Positions 10,076 to 21,604 of a DNA stretch of 64,000 nucleotides are shown piece by piece. Numbering within the stretch: position 1 is the first letter of the stretch; every line of letters starts with the position of its first letter. A program made the translations under genes and the position numbers. Source of the DNA: Paulinella micropora (taxonomy: Eukaryota; Cercozoa; Imbricatea; Euglyphida; Paulinellidae); assembly GCA_019918135.1 (NCBI GenBank), contig WBZZ01003282.1, forward strand, positions 7,501 to 71,500. The letters run 5' to 3'. The notes under the pieces were generated by a model, which saw only the letters and a program-made list of their open reading frames with translations, did no database searches and had not been told where the DNA came from.

Positions 10076-13000
10076 CTATTTTCCGCGTTTGCCTGGACAC
10101 CTGCACTTCCGGGGGCAACACGCCTTTTGCGGCCTACACTTCCCTTGGGCCACGGCCCAGCCTATCGCCGCCCACGCAGGTAAAAACACTAGCAGCAGAA
10201 AAACGACAAAGGAGCCAATGGCGACTGCGCGGTTGTGGCCGGCCCGCAGGGGCGGGGCGTGCTTTAATGCGCTGCTCTCGCCGCTAAGGTATCTGCTGTG
10301 CCAGACCTCGAAGTTGCTGCTCAGGTTCGCTAGCTGGCCGGGGCTCACTGCGTTAGCCCCCACGCCTATCGCGTCCAGCAAGCACTTGGTGTCGTTCGCG
10401 CGGTTTCCGAGCGAACCCAGAAAGCTTCACACCTCGTCGTTTGTTCCGTTACTGTCGCGGAAGGCTGTTTCGAACGAGGTCCAGTTGCTCTTGAGCTCTG
10501 CGAGTTCTGCTTGCAGATCCGACATTCTGGCATCGAGCTGCAAACGCTGCCGCGCCAGCTCTTCGATTGTGTTGCCCTGGCAGGCGGACCAGTCGGCCAG
10601 CGGTTTTAGCGCGGCAGCGGCGGCCTCCGCGCCGACATTCGCGACTGTCGGCGCGAACGGGTCCGCCGCACCGGAGGAGGCCAGGGCGCGGCGGCGCGGC
10701 AGGACAGTCACTTTAGTGGCGTTAGTGGCGTTGTCCGCCACCCACACCCCGACTGCCGAGCGCGTGACCCAGCCACGTCCGTACTCTAGGATGCTCTGTG
10801 TGACGAGCCGCTGCCAGTCGGCCTGGGCCTGCAACGAGGCTACGCTCAGGTTCGCGATCTGGCCCAGGAGCACCGCTTGTTCGTTCGTGTACGAGCTACG
10901 CAGCAGCTCCTGCTCGAAAGCAGGCGGGATAGCGGCGGCCGCCTGCCACACAAAGCACAACGCCCCGCCCACGAGCAGCCGTACCTCAGCGGGGCTGGTA
11001 CAATTCGGCTTTGTCACGAGCGGCCACACCAGGCGCAGCGCGGGCGGCAACGTCGAGTTGCACCAGCCGTTGGCGCCGCGGACTGCAATTCGTGCCGAGA
11101 CGCTAGTTGTGGACCAGAACTCCAGCGCCATGTCGGCCGTGCCCGGCAGCGCCACGCTGACCTGCCGCGGACACACTGTTGACGGCGACGGTCCACTGTT
11201 GCCGCCCGCCGCCGCTGCCGCCGTCATGTTAGCGGGCACGTGCAGCTGCGCCGTGACCCGCCCGCGGCCCGACGCGGCACGCCACTTCAGGCGCCCGGCG
11301 ACATTCGACAGTAGTTCGAAGTCCTGCAGGACCGCGCACGGGCGCCGCACAGAAGCACCCGGCTCCCGCACGCAGAACAGACGGTTCTCTACCTTGACCA
11401 CCGCGCGCGCCAGCACGATGGGCGCCAGCAGTGCCAGGCGCGGGTCGAAGTCGTCCGCCGCGGGCTGCGCGTGCGCAAGCGAGCCGTGCTCGTGGCGGTA
11501 GAAGTCCTCGAAGCTGAACATGTCCCACACGTGCCGTCGCCGCGGCTTGTGGACTGTGCCGCGGCCGCCACGGGCAGACGCACTGTATTTAAGCACACGC
11601 CGCCCGCCGCGCGCGACGCGCGCATGTGCGCGCTGCTGCCCTGACAAACGTCGTCCGGGTCCACGTCCACGACGTAGCGCCCCCCGACCGCGGCCGTCGG
11701 CGCCGTACAATTACCGGCCAGCGCGCACTGGGTTTCGCCCGCGTAGTACCAGTCCTCGGCCAACAGCTCCGCGCCGCCGATGTCGTGATCTACTAGCTCC
11801 CAACGCAGCCCGGACACCCGCGTTTCCAGCAGCGACAGTTCCGCGGCGCTGAGGCCCGCCAGCTCGGAGCCGTTGCGGTCCAGCTCGACCGACAGCTCGA
11901 CCCTCGCACTCGCGGTGCCGCCGATGCGCTGGAGCCGCACCGCGCGGGCGCCGTGCGTGAGCCAGCTGCTGCGGTAGCAGTTGACGAGATCGGTCGGCAC
12001 GTCGTTCTGGCGTAGCAGCTGCAGCTCCTGGTCCTCCAGCGCGGCGGGCTGAGACGCGCCGGCAGCATTGAGCTCGTCTACCAGCGCCTGCATCTCGGCC
12101 AAACCGTTCGCGAACGTAATGTCCCGGTTTGTTGTCAGCGGTGACGATGACGTGGCGTTGGCAGTTGTAGTAGTCCCGTTGACCTGTGGCGGCAGCTGGA
12201 ACTGCGACCACAGCGAGGGCCGGCCGCACACGAACGCCGCGACCGCGTCGGGCGGCGGCGGCGCCCGCTGGCTGAACTCGGTGCGCAGGCCCAGCGGCGG
12301 CAGCAAGCCCTCGTCCGCGTACTGGAACTCGATCGACAGGGGGCTGTTGGCCAGGCGCCGCACCGCGCCGGCCCACTGCGACAGCACTATCAAAGTCAGC
12401 GGGTACGGGGTCAGCTGTACGGGGTCACTATCAAAGTCAGCGGTCCGTGGCGTTAGCGGCCGGGACCGCGGTGCCCATGTACAGCTCATTCGCGATCAGA
12501 AATTGCGCTGAATTGTTTTGGATCTGCGCGTGCAGCGTCGCCAGCGCGCGCGACGTGCGCACGCTGCTGTCGCACACTAGCAGCTCGCGCATCTGCTGCA
12601 CCGACGACAGTTCCGGCAGAAGTTGCGGCGCCGACGCCCTCGTGCCCGCCAGGTTCCAGTAGTTGTATACCGCGCTCTGCTCCGCGGTCGGGCCGAACGA
12701 CGCCGCTGCCAATGGCCGGCCGCTCCAGTTGCCGCCGACGCCCAGCAACTCAAGAGGGCCCTGGCACAGCGCAGTCAGCAGCCCGCGGATCTCCGCCGGC
12801 GACACCAGGTCCAGCCCCACGACACCTGTGCCTAGGCCCTCGGCCGTCTCGTGCTCGGGGCCGACACTGGAGCCGGGCGGCCGCGTCTGCTGCCCCCACG
12901 AGCTGCTCGTGACCGAGGCCACCGGCGGAAGCGCGGTTGCGGCGGCCCACGCGCTCGACTTGACGTCTGAGCGCGGCACCACCGTCGGCGGCTCGGCACA

Positions 13001-16000
13001 AACTCCACCGTCAAACGCCAACGGCCTCCGCACGAGGTCGAGGCGCAGCCACGTCGTGTTCTGGAATCACCGCGCGGACGCGGCGTCCGGCGTCGCGACC
13101 GCGGTGGGGCAGCGCCGCGCCGTCACGCGCAGCCGGCAGCCCAGGCACCGCAGCTGCTGCGACAGGCTGCCCAGCCGGCACTTGGCTGGCCCGAACGCGT
13201 CCAGCGCTTGCTGCAGGTCCAGCCCGCCGCCTGCCTGGTACAGCCCGTCCTGCACCCAGCGCAGATCGCACAGCTGCAGCAGGCGCACCTGCACCACCCA
13301 CACCACGCCGTTCTCGACCATGGCCTGCCACAGCCTGGTCTCGTGCGCCGGCGCCGTGGCGGCCGCGCCCGCGGCGCCACACCGTACTCGGTGCCGTTGT
13401 CGTACGGCGTCGTCGGCAGGAACGGCACCTCACTAATGTCTGTCAGCGCCAGTTCCTCCTGCACGTCGCGCACGTGCGCCACGTAGCGCTGGCGCCCGTA
13501 CAGCAGGCGCCGGGCCAGCGCCGCCACTTCGGCGCTGTTGGCCGTGGACTTGCCCATCACGACCGCGAAGTCCTGCATCAACCGCGCCGTCACGTTCAGC
13601 GCGTCGTCCACCGCGTCCGCCAGCTGCCGCAGCTCGGCCACGGCCTTGCCGCTGCCCTCGTCCAGCCGCGCGATCTGCGCGCGCACCTTGCTGAGCTGCG
13701 ACGACAGTTCGGCGAAGTGGCCCTCGATCTTGGCCGACTGCGTGTCGAAGCGGGCCGTGTATTCCGCCGCGCCGAACGACAAGTTTCTCAGCCTGTCCTG
13801 CAAGTTCGCCAGCGACGCCTGCTGCACGCTGTCGAGCCAGTCGTTAATGTCGCCCGACAAGTTCAGCGCCTTGACCTCCGCCTCCATGGCCTGGACCTGC
13901 GCCTCCGCGATGGTTGTCAGGCTGTTGTTGCCAGCCTTCTGGCCCGTCAGCTCCGCCACGAAGTTTTCTAGCGCCGCCGCGTTCGCGGCCACATCCAGCG
14001 CCGCTTTCGCGACCGTCAGGCGCAGCGTCTGCGAAGTCTGCGAGGTGACAAAGTTCGGCTTGCATCTGGGCTCGAACCTGTACCCGGTCTTGCTCGTGCA
14101 GGGAATGGGTTTGCAGTCGTCTGCCAGGATGGTGCCGCCCGTGCGGAAGTCGTACGTCTCCTTGGTTAGCAGCAGGCGGTTGAACGACGGCAGCCGGCTC
14201 TGCGCGCCGTTCAGCGTGCACGTGGCTTCTGGCACGGCCTTGACTTCTGCTACGGTCGACGCCTCGGCGTCGGCAGCGGTTGCGCTCGCGGTTGTCGCTT
14301 CGCCGAAACATTTGGTGACCAGGGCCTTGAGAATCGCGTACTGATTTCTGTCGACGCTACCGTCTTTGGCGCAGATCTGCTTGCACCTCGGGTCCCCGAG
14401 CGGTGCCGAGCTGTCACCGAGGGCTTCCACCTCGCATTTGCCGGGCCACACGTAGGGCGCGTCCCTGCAGCCCGACAACTCTCTGGCCTCCGTGCTGAAC
14501 TGGCCCGCGGACGGCAGCGTGCACCACTGGCGCGCCGTGCTGCAGTTGAAGCCGACCTTCTCCATGCTCTGGATCTGGCCGTGCGCGAACAGCAGCAGCG
14601 CGTACAGCTGGCTGCCCGAGTAGTGCTCGGTGTGCCCCAGCGCGCCCATAAAGGGGCTGTCGCACTTGTCCTCCACGGTCGCGGCCCCGGTCGACATCTC
14701 GGCGCGCAGCGAGCGGAAGTCCAGCAGTGGCGAGCAGTAGCTGCGCCCGCGGTTGCGCACGCACGCCTGCAGCTGGCCGTGCGTGCGCAAGCGCCCGTCG
14801 GGCGCCAGCCGCTCCCAGGGATTCACGGGGCACACCTTGAGCCCCTCGTTCGTCGACTCCGCGCACGGGCACTCTATGTTGCGCAGCCAGCCGACGTCGC
14901 TGTTGTTGCCCGCCGACCGGAGCCAGAACTGCGAAGCCTTCAGTTGCGCGGTTTTGCAGAAGTAGCGCCTGTAGGTGTCGAGCTCGGATTTGCCGGCCTG
15001 CGGCTCCATGAAGCCGTCCCCGTCGTCGTCCAGCAGCACCCATAAACTCTCCACCAGGGCCCGCCGGAAGGCCTCGGCCGACCCGCCGAAGCACTTGGCA
15101 GCGATGCCGTCTGCAGAAGCCGGGACGCCACCGTCGTTGGCCAGCGCACAGTACAGCGTCCTCTCGTCCACGGTCGCACACGCGTCGCTACTCCACTGAG
15201 GGGCGGCGTTGGCCGCGTAGATCTGCGCGGGCACGCAGCTGTACGCCTCTTGTGTGTCCTTCGTCACGTTCGGGTGAATTTGCAGCGGTTGTCGCTGGCG
15301 AACACGCGCGGGTACAAGGTATTGGGCCCCGGGGCGCTGCTCTCGTCGCCGCGGCACGCCTTCGATTCGTCGCGGGCGTTGTACGCGGTGCCAACTGGTT
15401 CACAAGGCGGGTCCCACTGCCACTGTGTAGGGTAGCCCGCCTGTGAGCGCGGCAGGTTTTGCTTGGCGCCGAAGATCGTGTTGTCCTGGTCCTTGTACAC
15501 GCTTGGGTAAGACGGCGGCGCCGGCGCCTAGGGTAGCCCGCCTGTGAGCGCGGCAGGTTTTGCTTGGCGCCGAAGATCGTGTAGTCTTGGTCCTTGTACA
15601 CGCTTGGGTAAGACGGCGGCGCCGGCGCCAGGCGCGACGCCTGCAGCCAACGGTACATGTCGCGCGCGCTGGTAACTGACCCCAGCCTGCCCGCCGGCGG
15701 GGATCGTCCGGCGCGTTCCCGTCGCCCTTGAAGCTGACGCCCGTGATGTCCAGCACGTGGGCCGGCACTACGCCTCGGCGGGGCGATTCCTCCCAGAAGC
15801 TGGCCTGCACGGCCGAGCACGCCGCGCGCCCGTCAATGGCCTGGAATGCCACTAGCTGCCTCATGCGGTCCTGTTCCTGCATCAGTTTGTACGTGTCATT
15901 GGTCCTGTCTATGTCGGCGCCCAGCTCCGTCTCGCGCTGCTTTTCTTTATTCCAGTAGCCGGGACCCGCGAGGTACTCCTGCAATTTCAGGCTGTTAACC

Positions 16001-16914
16001 ATCCACACCCTGTACGGCGCTGTGGCCAGGCGCAGCCTCGCTTATGTGTGGTGCAGCTCGAGCGCGCGTCTCTGGTGTGCTTGTGGCTCTGCATACCCCG
16101 GCAAGGTGTCTCCCCCACTGCATAGCATCGATACAAGACACGCGGAGGCAAGGTAAAGTTCACCCCGGAAGATTACATTTAGCGCTTCGTACTCATGGAA
16201 TAAAGCGCCGTTGTTTGACAGCTGGATGTCTCTGTACGGTACATCTAGGTAGGCTTGGCGGTAACGCCTGATCACCTCTGGGTGAAAATGCCGCCCAGTG
16301 CACGTGCTGGGCGGCTGAGTGCAAAGGCCATCGAGAGTCGTCAGCATGTTGCCGAGCGGCACCTCGCTGTCGCGCGACGGCAGGCCCGACCCCAACAAAC
16401 GCCTGCGCGCACCGGCAGTTGAGTTGGCAAGCCAGTAGCTTTCCGCTACTAACTCATAGACTGTCTTGGCCCGTGGCACGGGCGTGCGTGCCACGGACGC
16501 GAGCGCCATGTTGACGATGTCGCCCTCGCAACTAACGTGTTCGTGCAGGCGAAGCATGAGTGGCAGAAACTCGATCGGCTCGATCGGTGTTTCGTAGAAC
16601 ACGCCGCTGCACTTGAGCCAGACAGGCACCGAGCGGCCATCCGTTAGATTGAGCAGCAGGCGCACGCGGTCGCCTGTGGTGTCGCCGAAGGGCCGCTGGC
16701 AGGCGTCGAAATCGACTGTGACTAGCTGCTCTACTCGCGCGTCGTCGAGCGTCTGGTCGTTGTTGCGCTGCACCAGGTCCGAGACGATGCTGCGCACGAC
16801 CGCACCTTGAGCGATTGCCAGCACGCAAGCAAGCAAACAAAGCATGTTTGCCGTCGTCTGTGGTCTTTGTTTTTTCGGTGTTGTACGCTTCTTTTGCTGA
16901 GAAGCTGTGATCAA
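10076..16914 (-). pseudogene. Giant type I membrane glycoprotein with two coiled-coil regions, fossil
   Basis: A single minus-strand coding stretch of about 6.8 kb. The 5' end has a hydrophobic signal peptide (LCLLACVLAIAQG) and the 3' end a transmembrane helix (FVVFLLLVFLPAWAAIGWA) with a Cys/Arg/Lys-rich cytoplasmic tail. In between are many N-X-S/T sites, paired Cys, an EF-hand-like loop (DDDGDGFME, coded at about 15 kb), a long Ala/Leu heptad-like region coded at about 13.5-13.95 kb, and a second one at about 10.43-10.6 kb just before the membrane helix. Basic RRRLLG and RRRALA motifs could be processing sites. It has several interruptions (roughly six to eight) and one internal tandem duplication. 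No homologue is recognised; it could be two adjacent genes. The layout recalls class I viral fusion proteins, which is an inference. Confidence 0.6.
15427..15630. repeat. About 102-bp tandem duplication
   Basis: Bases from about 15427-15528 recur at about 15530-15630 with only two or three differences (for example GTTGTCCTGG versus GTAGTCTTGG). The near identity marks it as a young event inside the fossil glycoprotein gene. Confidence 0.88.
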
Positions 16915-17381
16915 AAGTTGTTTTTTGATTTTTTTAATTTACACTACTTGCAGCAAGTATAAACCTTGACAAAAAGGTGGTGCAGAGGGTGGAGAGGGGG
17001 GTGAGGAAGGGGGGAAAGAAAAAAAAGGAGAGAATGCATAGGGGGACAAGAGAATTGTCACCCCCCTCAATCCTCTTCCCGTGACGCTGACGTGTGTGTG
17101 TTATGATCTGTTCTGTCTTCTCGGGGGGGGGGGGGGGGGGTGTAACCCTGAGGATCGACAAAGGAAGGAGGAGGGGATTTTGAGTATAAGTTAAGAGCTT
17201 TTTTTAAAGAAGACTACAGGAGAAAAATTAAAAAAAAAAAGGTTTGATACGGTCATGGTTTTATTACTGCATACATGGTTACTTTTTTTGGTTTACTCTT
17301 TCCATACTCGCCCTCCCTCTGCCTTCCGTCTTATCCACCAGACATACCCTCGCTTGATGCCACGGTTGCCTTGTCTTGCAA
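16915..17381. other. Spacer with long poly-G run
   Basis: Non-coding spacer between two minus-strand glycoprotein genes. It contains poly-A/T tracts flanking the neighbouring gene ends and an 18-base G run at about 17125-17142. No gene is seen. Confidence 0.5.
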
Positions 17382-18349
17382 TTAAGGTGTGTGAATCAAA
17401 GAGATGGCAAGCGTAGCCGCCAGGAGGCTCAGTGCCAGCACGACGCGTGGCCACGGCCTGGAAGACCCAGACACCACCTGCACAGCCGCAGTAGAGGAGG
17501 TCGAGGGCAGGAAGGCAGTTGTTCTCATCGTTGTCGTCGTGGGTGCATCAGTCGAGGAGAAGGGTGGCGTGGATGTTGTCGCGCGCGCTGTCAAGCCGCA
17601 CCCGCTGTAGACCAAATAACCGTTACTGTCTTGAGAACTACTGAAATTAGCGGGCAGGTGCGGGCAGGTCCCGCGCGTGCAGCCGCAGGCAGATGCATTC
17701 AAAGGTAGCTGCTCCAGCTCAAAGGGCGCGCCTATTTCCAGTTGCATGCAATCGTCAATGCCCTTGGAAATGTCGTACATTCCAAAGACTAACACCAGGT
17801 ACGCATCTACGCTGGACCAGTTCAAACAGGGACGAGCCCACCGGTGCCGTAGAACTACGTCTCCTCCAATATCATTGTAGTTTTCTGGCATCTCGTAGCT
17901 TTGGAAGAAATTGGGTCTGTTGGCCGTGCCGTACTGATTACTGTAAGTATTGTTAATGACCGGCCACACGTTTTCTGCATGCTTGTCCAGCGAATCCGCA
18001 CACAAGGCACCCAGTGCCGTTCTGTCTTCGTCTGTCCCGGGCACGCCCCCGATTTGTACAAATATCTCGAGCCAGGCGTAGCAGCCCTGTGAAATTTTTA
18101 CACGCGTTTCCACCGCGTGGTTGACCGGAGCGGCACCGCGAGGTTCCAGATGTCGGAGGTGTAGTTCCCGGAAAACGAGAACGAACTGTTATTAGAGATG
18201 ACGCACCTGCGGTCATAGTAAGAACAATTGGCAATTGATTGTCCTGGGTACAAGCAGGTCTTGGTGCTCTTGGCAAGGCACGGTCTGTTAGCGCAGGTCG
18301 CCGCTGAGTAGGACTGTTGGACCAGCCCGGCAAGAAATAAAACCAGCAT
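17382..18349 (-). pseudogene. Type I viral glycoprotein with mucin-like stalk, fossil
   Basis: Minus-strand gene with a signal peptide (MLVLFLAGLVQQSYSA), a Cys-rich N-glycosylated ectodomain, a Thr/Ser-rich stalk (STPPFSSTDAPTTTTMRTT region) and a C-terminal hydrophobic helix (VVLALSLLAATLAISLI) ending in a very short tail. This is a classical single-pass envelope-type glycoprotein of about 320 residues. It is interrupted about once. It lies between the giant glycoprotein gene and the palindrome array, in the same orientation as the other glycoprotein genes. No specific family is recognised. Surface or envelope location is inferred from topology. Confidence 0.65.
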
Positions 18350-18539
18350 TCTTGCTGTCTTTGTTTGGTAGCGGACAGATTCTGGTAGGAAATAAAAAAT
18401 TTGTTTTTAACAAACAAAAAAAAGTCTTGGCACGCTCTCGAGCAAATCCGCAAAAACATGGCCAAAAAAAAAGTAGGCTCCCATTCGCGGGAGGGACTTT
18501 TGCTATCTGGTGCAAGCATTCTAGTGAGTGTCCTTTTTC

Positions 18540-19720
18540 CGCACCTTGGCCCCCCCCCCCTTGCAATTCTCGTGCTCCCTCCCGCCCTCCCCCCGTTCCC
18601 CAAAAATATTCTCTGGCTAATTTTTGATTGTCCTTGGCAAAAAAAATTTCACAGGTTTCAATTTTCCAGTGAATTTCGCGACAATTGCCACCGGTGCCGC
18701 AATTTGTGGACACTTCAGATCGACCGCAAATTACAGCACACGATTTCTTTTTTTGGGCGAAGGACATCTCGGCAATAACTGTGTAGCCAAAGAAAATTTT
18801 CGGGAAAGACAAGCGGGCGGGGGAAAAACATTCAGTATTTCTTTTTTTCCCCCGCCCGCCCCCATTTCCCCAAAAAATTTCTGTAACAGGTTTAGTCAAT
18901 TGCAGGAATGTCCTTCGCCCAAAAAAAATTCCATCTGTCTGCCAGAATCCGGCGAATTTCGCGGCAAATGTGGAAAATGCCGGAAGTTACGGACATTTGC
19001 CCTTTTGCCGCAAATTGCGGCACACGATTTCTTTTTTGGTGAAGGACATTTCGGCAACGACTGAGACTGTTACAGAAAATTTTTGGGGAAACGGGGGGCG
19101 GGCGGGGGATTTTTTTTTTAAGTCTAATTTTTTTTCCCCGCCCGCCCCCATTTCCCCAACAAATTTTCTGTAACCGTCTTAGTCGTTGCCGAAATGTCCT
19201 TGGCAAAAAAAAATTCACAGGTTTCGATTTCCCGGAGAATTTCGCGACAATTGCCACCGGTGCCGCAATTTGTGGACACTTCAGATCGATCGCAAATTGC
19301 GGTACACGATTTCTTTTTTTTTCGCGAAGGACATTTCGGCAACGACTGAATGTCTACAGAAAATTTTTTGGGGAAAGCAACGCGGGCGGGGAAAAAAATT
19401 TCTGCCTGTTTTTTTTCCCCGCCCGTCCCTCTTTCCCAAAAATTCTCTGTAACCGTCTTAGTTATTGCCGAATTGGCAAAAAAAAAAAAAAAAAAAAATT
19501 CACAGGTTTCAATTGCCCGGTGAACTTGGCGACAATTGTTACCGGTGCCGCAAATTGTGGACCTTTTGCCGAAATCTGCGGCAAAATCTTTCCGGGTCCG
19601 GCTTTGGCGGTGATTTTTTTTGCGATGTTGTGCAAAATTCGTTTCGCGACAAATATCCCCCGGCAAAAAACGACGATGCAAATTGCGGCACACCCTCGGT
19701 TAAAAGGAAGTCCAGGCCTT
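18540..19720. repeat. Array of nested palindromes (possible replication origin)
   Basis: About four units with a period near 280 bp. Each unit alternates two palindromes. The first has arms CAGAAAATTTTTGGGGAAA and GGGCGGGGAAAA facing their complements across a short A/T loop (best copies about 19074-19172 and 19358-19454; weaker 18793-18890; half-copy at 18540-18613). The second is bounded by inverted copies of GCCGAAATGTCCTTGGC...AAAAAA, with an inner palindrome around GTGCCGCAATTTG and CAAATTGCGGTAC. Large palindromes with A/T loops in a gene-free gap are typical of viral origins (for example herpesvirus ori) or recombination sites. A cluster of MITE-like elements is the alternative. Confidence 0.75.
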
Positions 19721-19880
19721 TAAAAAAAAAAGTTGTACTGGTTTCTGTTGTACTTTTTGATCTCTGTGGGGGTGCTTGCGCAGCTCCAGATTTTTAATTA
19801 TTTTGGCTTGCCACAATTTCTGCATGACGATCCAGCGTCAGTTTTGCTATGTGACGAGACTAGTTTTGTCTTTTTCCGTT

Positions 19881-20969
19881 TTATCCAACTGCCATTCCAG
19901 TTGTTAGAAAAATTCTGGCCGGGGCCGTGGAGCCTATGGGCATGTCTTCTTGGGGTGGCCACGCAACTTCTGCCCCTCCCTTTGCGCCGTTGTGCACAGA
20001 CGGGGTCTCACCTCCTTCTTCGGCCGCCTCTTTTGCCCCCTCATTCTCACCGCCTTCTTTGGTTTCCTCTTCTGTGTCACCACTCTTGCCCTCAGACCAC
20101 CAGGTCTCACCACCTTCTTCGGACGTTGGGGGCCTTGCTTCAGGCGGTAGCTTCACTGCTAGCAGCACGCCCCAGGGTCCAGCAGCATCAGTCTGTAGCA
20201 CCAGCGGTGACCTCCTCGAAAATCTGTGCTTAACATTTCCATGCAGAAGCAACAGGCTGCCGGCCTCTGCTTTGACGGGGCCCGCTTGTTCTTGGTTATC
20301 TTTTATACCGTTCTTGGACTGCACTTTACCTTCGTCAAGCTCCTCTTTACCGTTCATGGGCTGCACTTGCAAATGCACTTTACCTTCGTCAAGGTCCTCC
20401 AACAAAAGCAAGGCTAGGTACCTACCATCCAGCGGTGCTGTGTGCAACCGGGGCAAGGACCTACGCGGCGGATTATTTGGTTCAAACAAAACGTTGAGCA
20501 GTTCCAGATCCTGGTCGGCCCTGCTGCGGCTGGCGTCTTCATACCACATTGTGACCAAACGGCTCACTAGGCCGATGCAATACGTTGCAAAGCGCGAACC
20601 TTGCCAAGCGCTGCCGTTATATCGAAGTTTGCCGTTCCGCTTCCACTGCCCCTGTTCCGTGATTGCTTTCGTTGCGGGAAACCTGTTGACACGAGAGTTG
20701 TAAAGATATTTTGCGCGTGCAATTTGTTGTGCTTGCATTAACCCCGTCAGCATCACAATTCCGTGATATTCCAAGCTCTCAAACCACCGTTGGTCGAACC
20801 AGTCGTAACTAAGAACCCATGTTTGTCGCTGTGGGGATTTCCGTGTAACGTCTAAAAAGAAGGGTCCTCGGTCGACACCATGTACTCGCTCTTGTTCAAG
20901 CCTGGCCTTGAATTCGGGCGTTTGCTGCTGTGTGAGCCACTGTGTGAATTCTTTTTTTCTTGTGTCCAT
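19881..20969 (-). CDS. AlkB-like 2OG-Fe(II) oxygenase-type protein (tentative)
   Basis: Open minus-strand gene of about 362 residues, start ATG at 20969. Residues about 150-290 resemble the AlkB fold: an N-terminal strand block, NVLFEPNN followed by LPRLHTAPLDGRYLALLLL where the metal-binding His/Asp would be expected, then GSLLLLHGNVKHRFSRRSP, which matches the family's 'G-S-L-hhh-x-G-x-x-x-H-x-x-x-R-x-P' block. A short internal repeat (ELDEGKV) sits between them. The C-terminal 90 residues are Glu/Gly/Ala-rich low complexity. AlkB proteins oxidatively demethylate nucleic acids, and the active-site residues here are not textbook, so function is uncertain. It sits next to the palindrome array. 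Confidence 0.4.
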   Translation of the reverse strand: MDTRKKEFTQWLTQQQTPEFKARLEQERVHGVDRGPFFLDVTRKSPQRQTWVLSYDWFDQRWFESLEYHGIVMLTGLMQAQQIARAKYLYNSRVNRFPATKAITEQGQWKRNGKLRYNGSAWQGSRFATYCIGLVSRLVTMWYEDASRSRADQDLELLNVLFEPNNPPRRSLPRLHTAPLDGRYLALLLLEDLDEGKVHLQVQPMNGKEELDEGKVQSKNGIKDNQEQAGPVKAEAGSLLLLHGNVKHRFSRRSPLVLQTDAAGPWGVLLAVKLPPEARPPTSEEGGETWWSEGKSGDTEEETKEGGENEGAKEAAEEGGETPSVHNGAKGGAEVAWPPQEDMPIGSTAPARIFLTTGMAVG

Positions 20970-20999
20970 CTAGTCCGCCCCCCAGAAGTTTAGTCTTTA

Positions 21000-21283
21000 A
21001 AAAAGGTCAAAAGCACAGGTACACAGGATTTCTCTTAGGTGTGTAGTGCCGCGCAGGGCTCCCCTGTTAACAATTGCTTTCTTTTTTGTTTTGTTTGTGT
21101 ACCAAGCCATCGTCGCCCCCCCCCCCCCCCCCCCACCCTCTCTCTGTCAATGTTCCCTCGCCCCCCCCCCCCCCGCGCTCCTCCTCGCGTTTTTGTGCCC
21201 CCCCCCCCTCCCCCCATCTCCTGATATGTTTTTTTTCTTGTTGTTTTGTTTTCTCTTTAACACTCTGTTTAAGCAAGGTTCAT
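21000..21283. other. Spacer with multiple poly-C tracts
   Basis: Divergent spacer between the minus-strand gene ending its 5' side at 20969 and the plus-strand gene at 21284. It contains three C-runs of about 10-17 bases (21118-21208) and T-rich stretches. It must hold promoters for both genes, but I can assign no specific element. Confidence 0.45.
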
Positions 21284-21484
21284 ATGTTTTCTAAAAGTAT
21301 GGCTACACGCGCCAAAAAGAAACAAGCAAGCAAGCAGGTGGAGCACAAAACAAAGAAGCCTGATAGCGATCATTGTGAAGCATACGAAATATTGCTCAGC
21401 TACTTACGAAAAGACCAGGGCCTTTTGCTCAGGCGATTGCTGGACGCCCGTGCTAAGCTCTACGGTGGTGTTGACGCTAAATAA
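21284..21484 (+). CDS. Small basic protein (66 aa), unknown
   Basis: ATG at 21284 (MFSKSMATRAKKKQ...), with a second in-frame Met six codons on. The N-terminal third is Lys/Arg/Gln-rich and could bind nucleic acid. The C-terminal part is a Leu-rich amphipathic helix (YEILLSYLRKDQGLLLRRLL). The stop codon TAA overlaps an AATAAA polyadenylation-like hexamer (TAAATAAAGG), so transcript end and stop appear fused. It is open and compact, just upstream of the large gene at 21605. Function is not recognised; a DNA-binding or packaging role is only a guess from composition. Confidence 0.5.
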   Translation: MFSKSMATRAKKKQASKQVEHKTKKPDSDHCEAYEILLSYLRKDQGLLLRRLLDARAKLYGGVDAK

Positions 21485-21604
21485 AGGGGTCTGGCCTAGC
21501 ACGTACGTACTGCGGCGGCGGTGCACGGATTGCGGCAAAAGGTTAGCAGGCTGACTAAAGATTGTTGAATAGAAATCTGCAACCGGTGTGGTTGTGGCAG
21601 ATGC

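Noticed and set aside
10029-11852. Long plus-strand open frames over the giant glycoprotein gene
   Set aside because: Antisense shadows caused by high GC; the minus strand carries the signal peptide, N-glycosylation sites and membrane helix.
21035-21294. Pro-rich and Gly-rich frames over poly-C tracts
   Set aside because: Homopolymer artefacts in a spacer.
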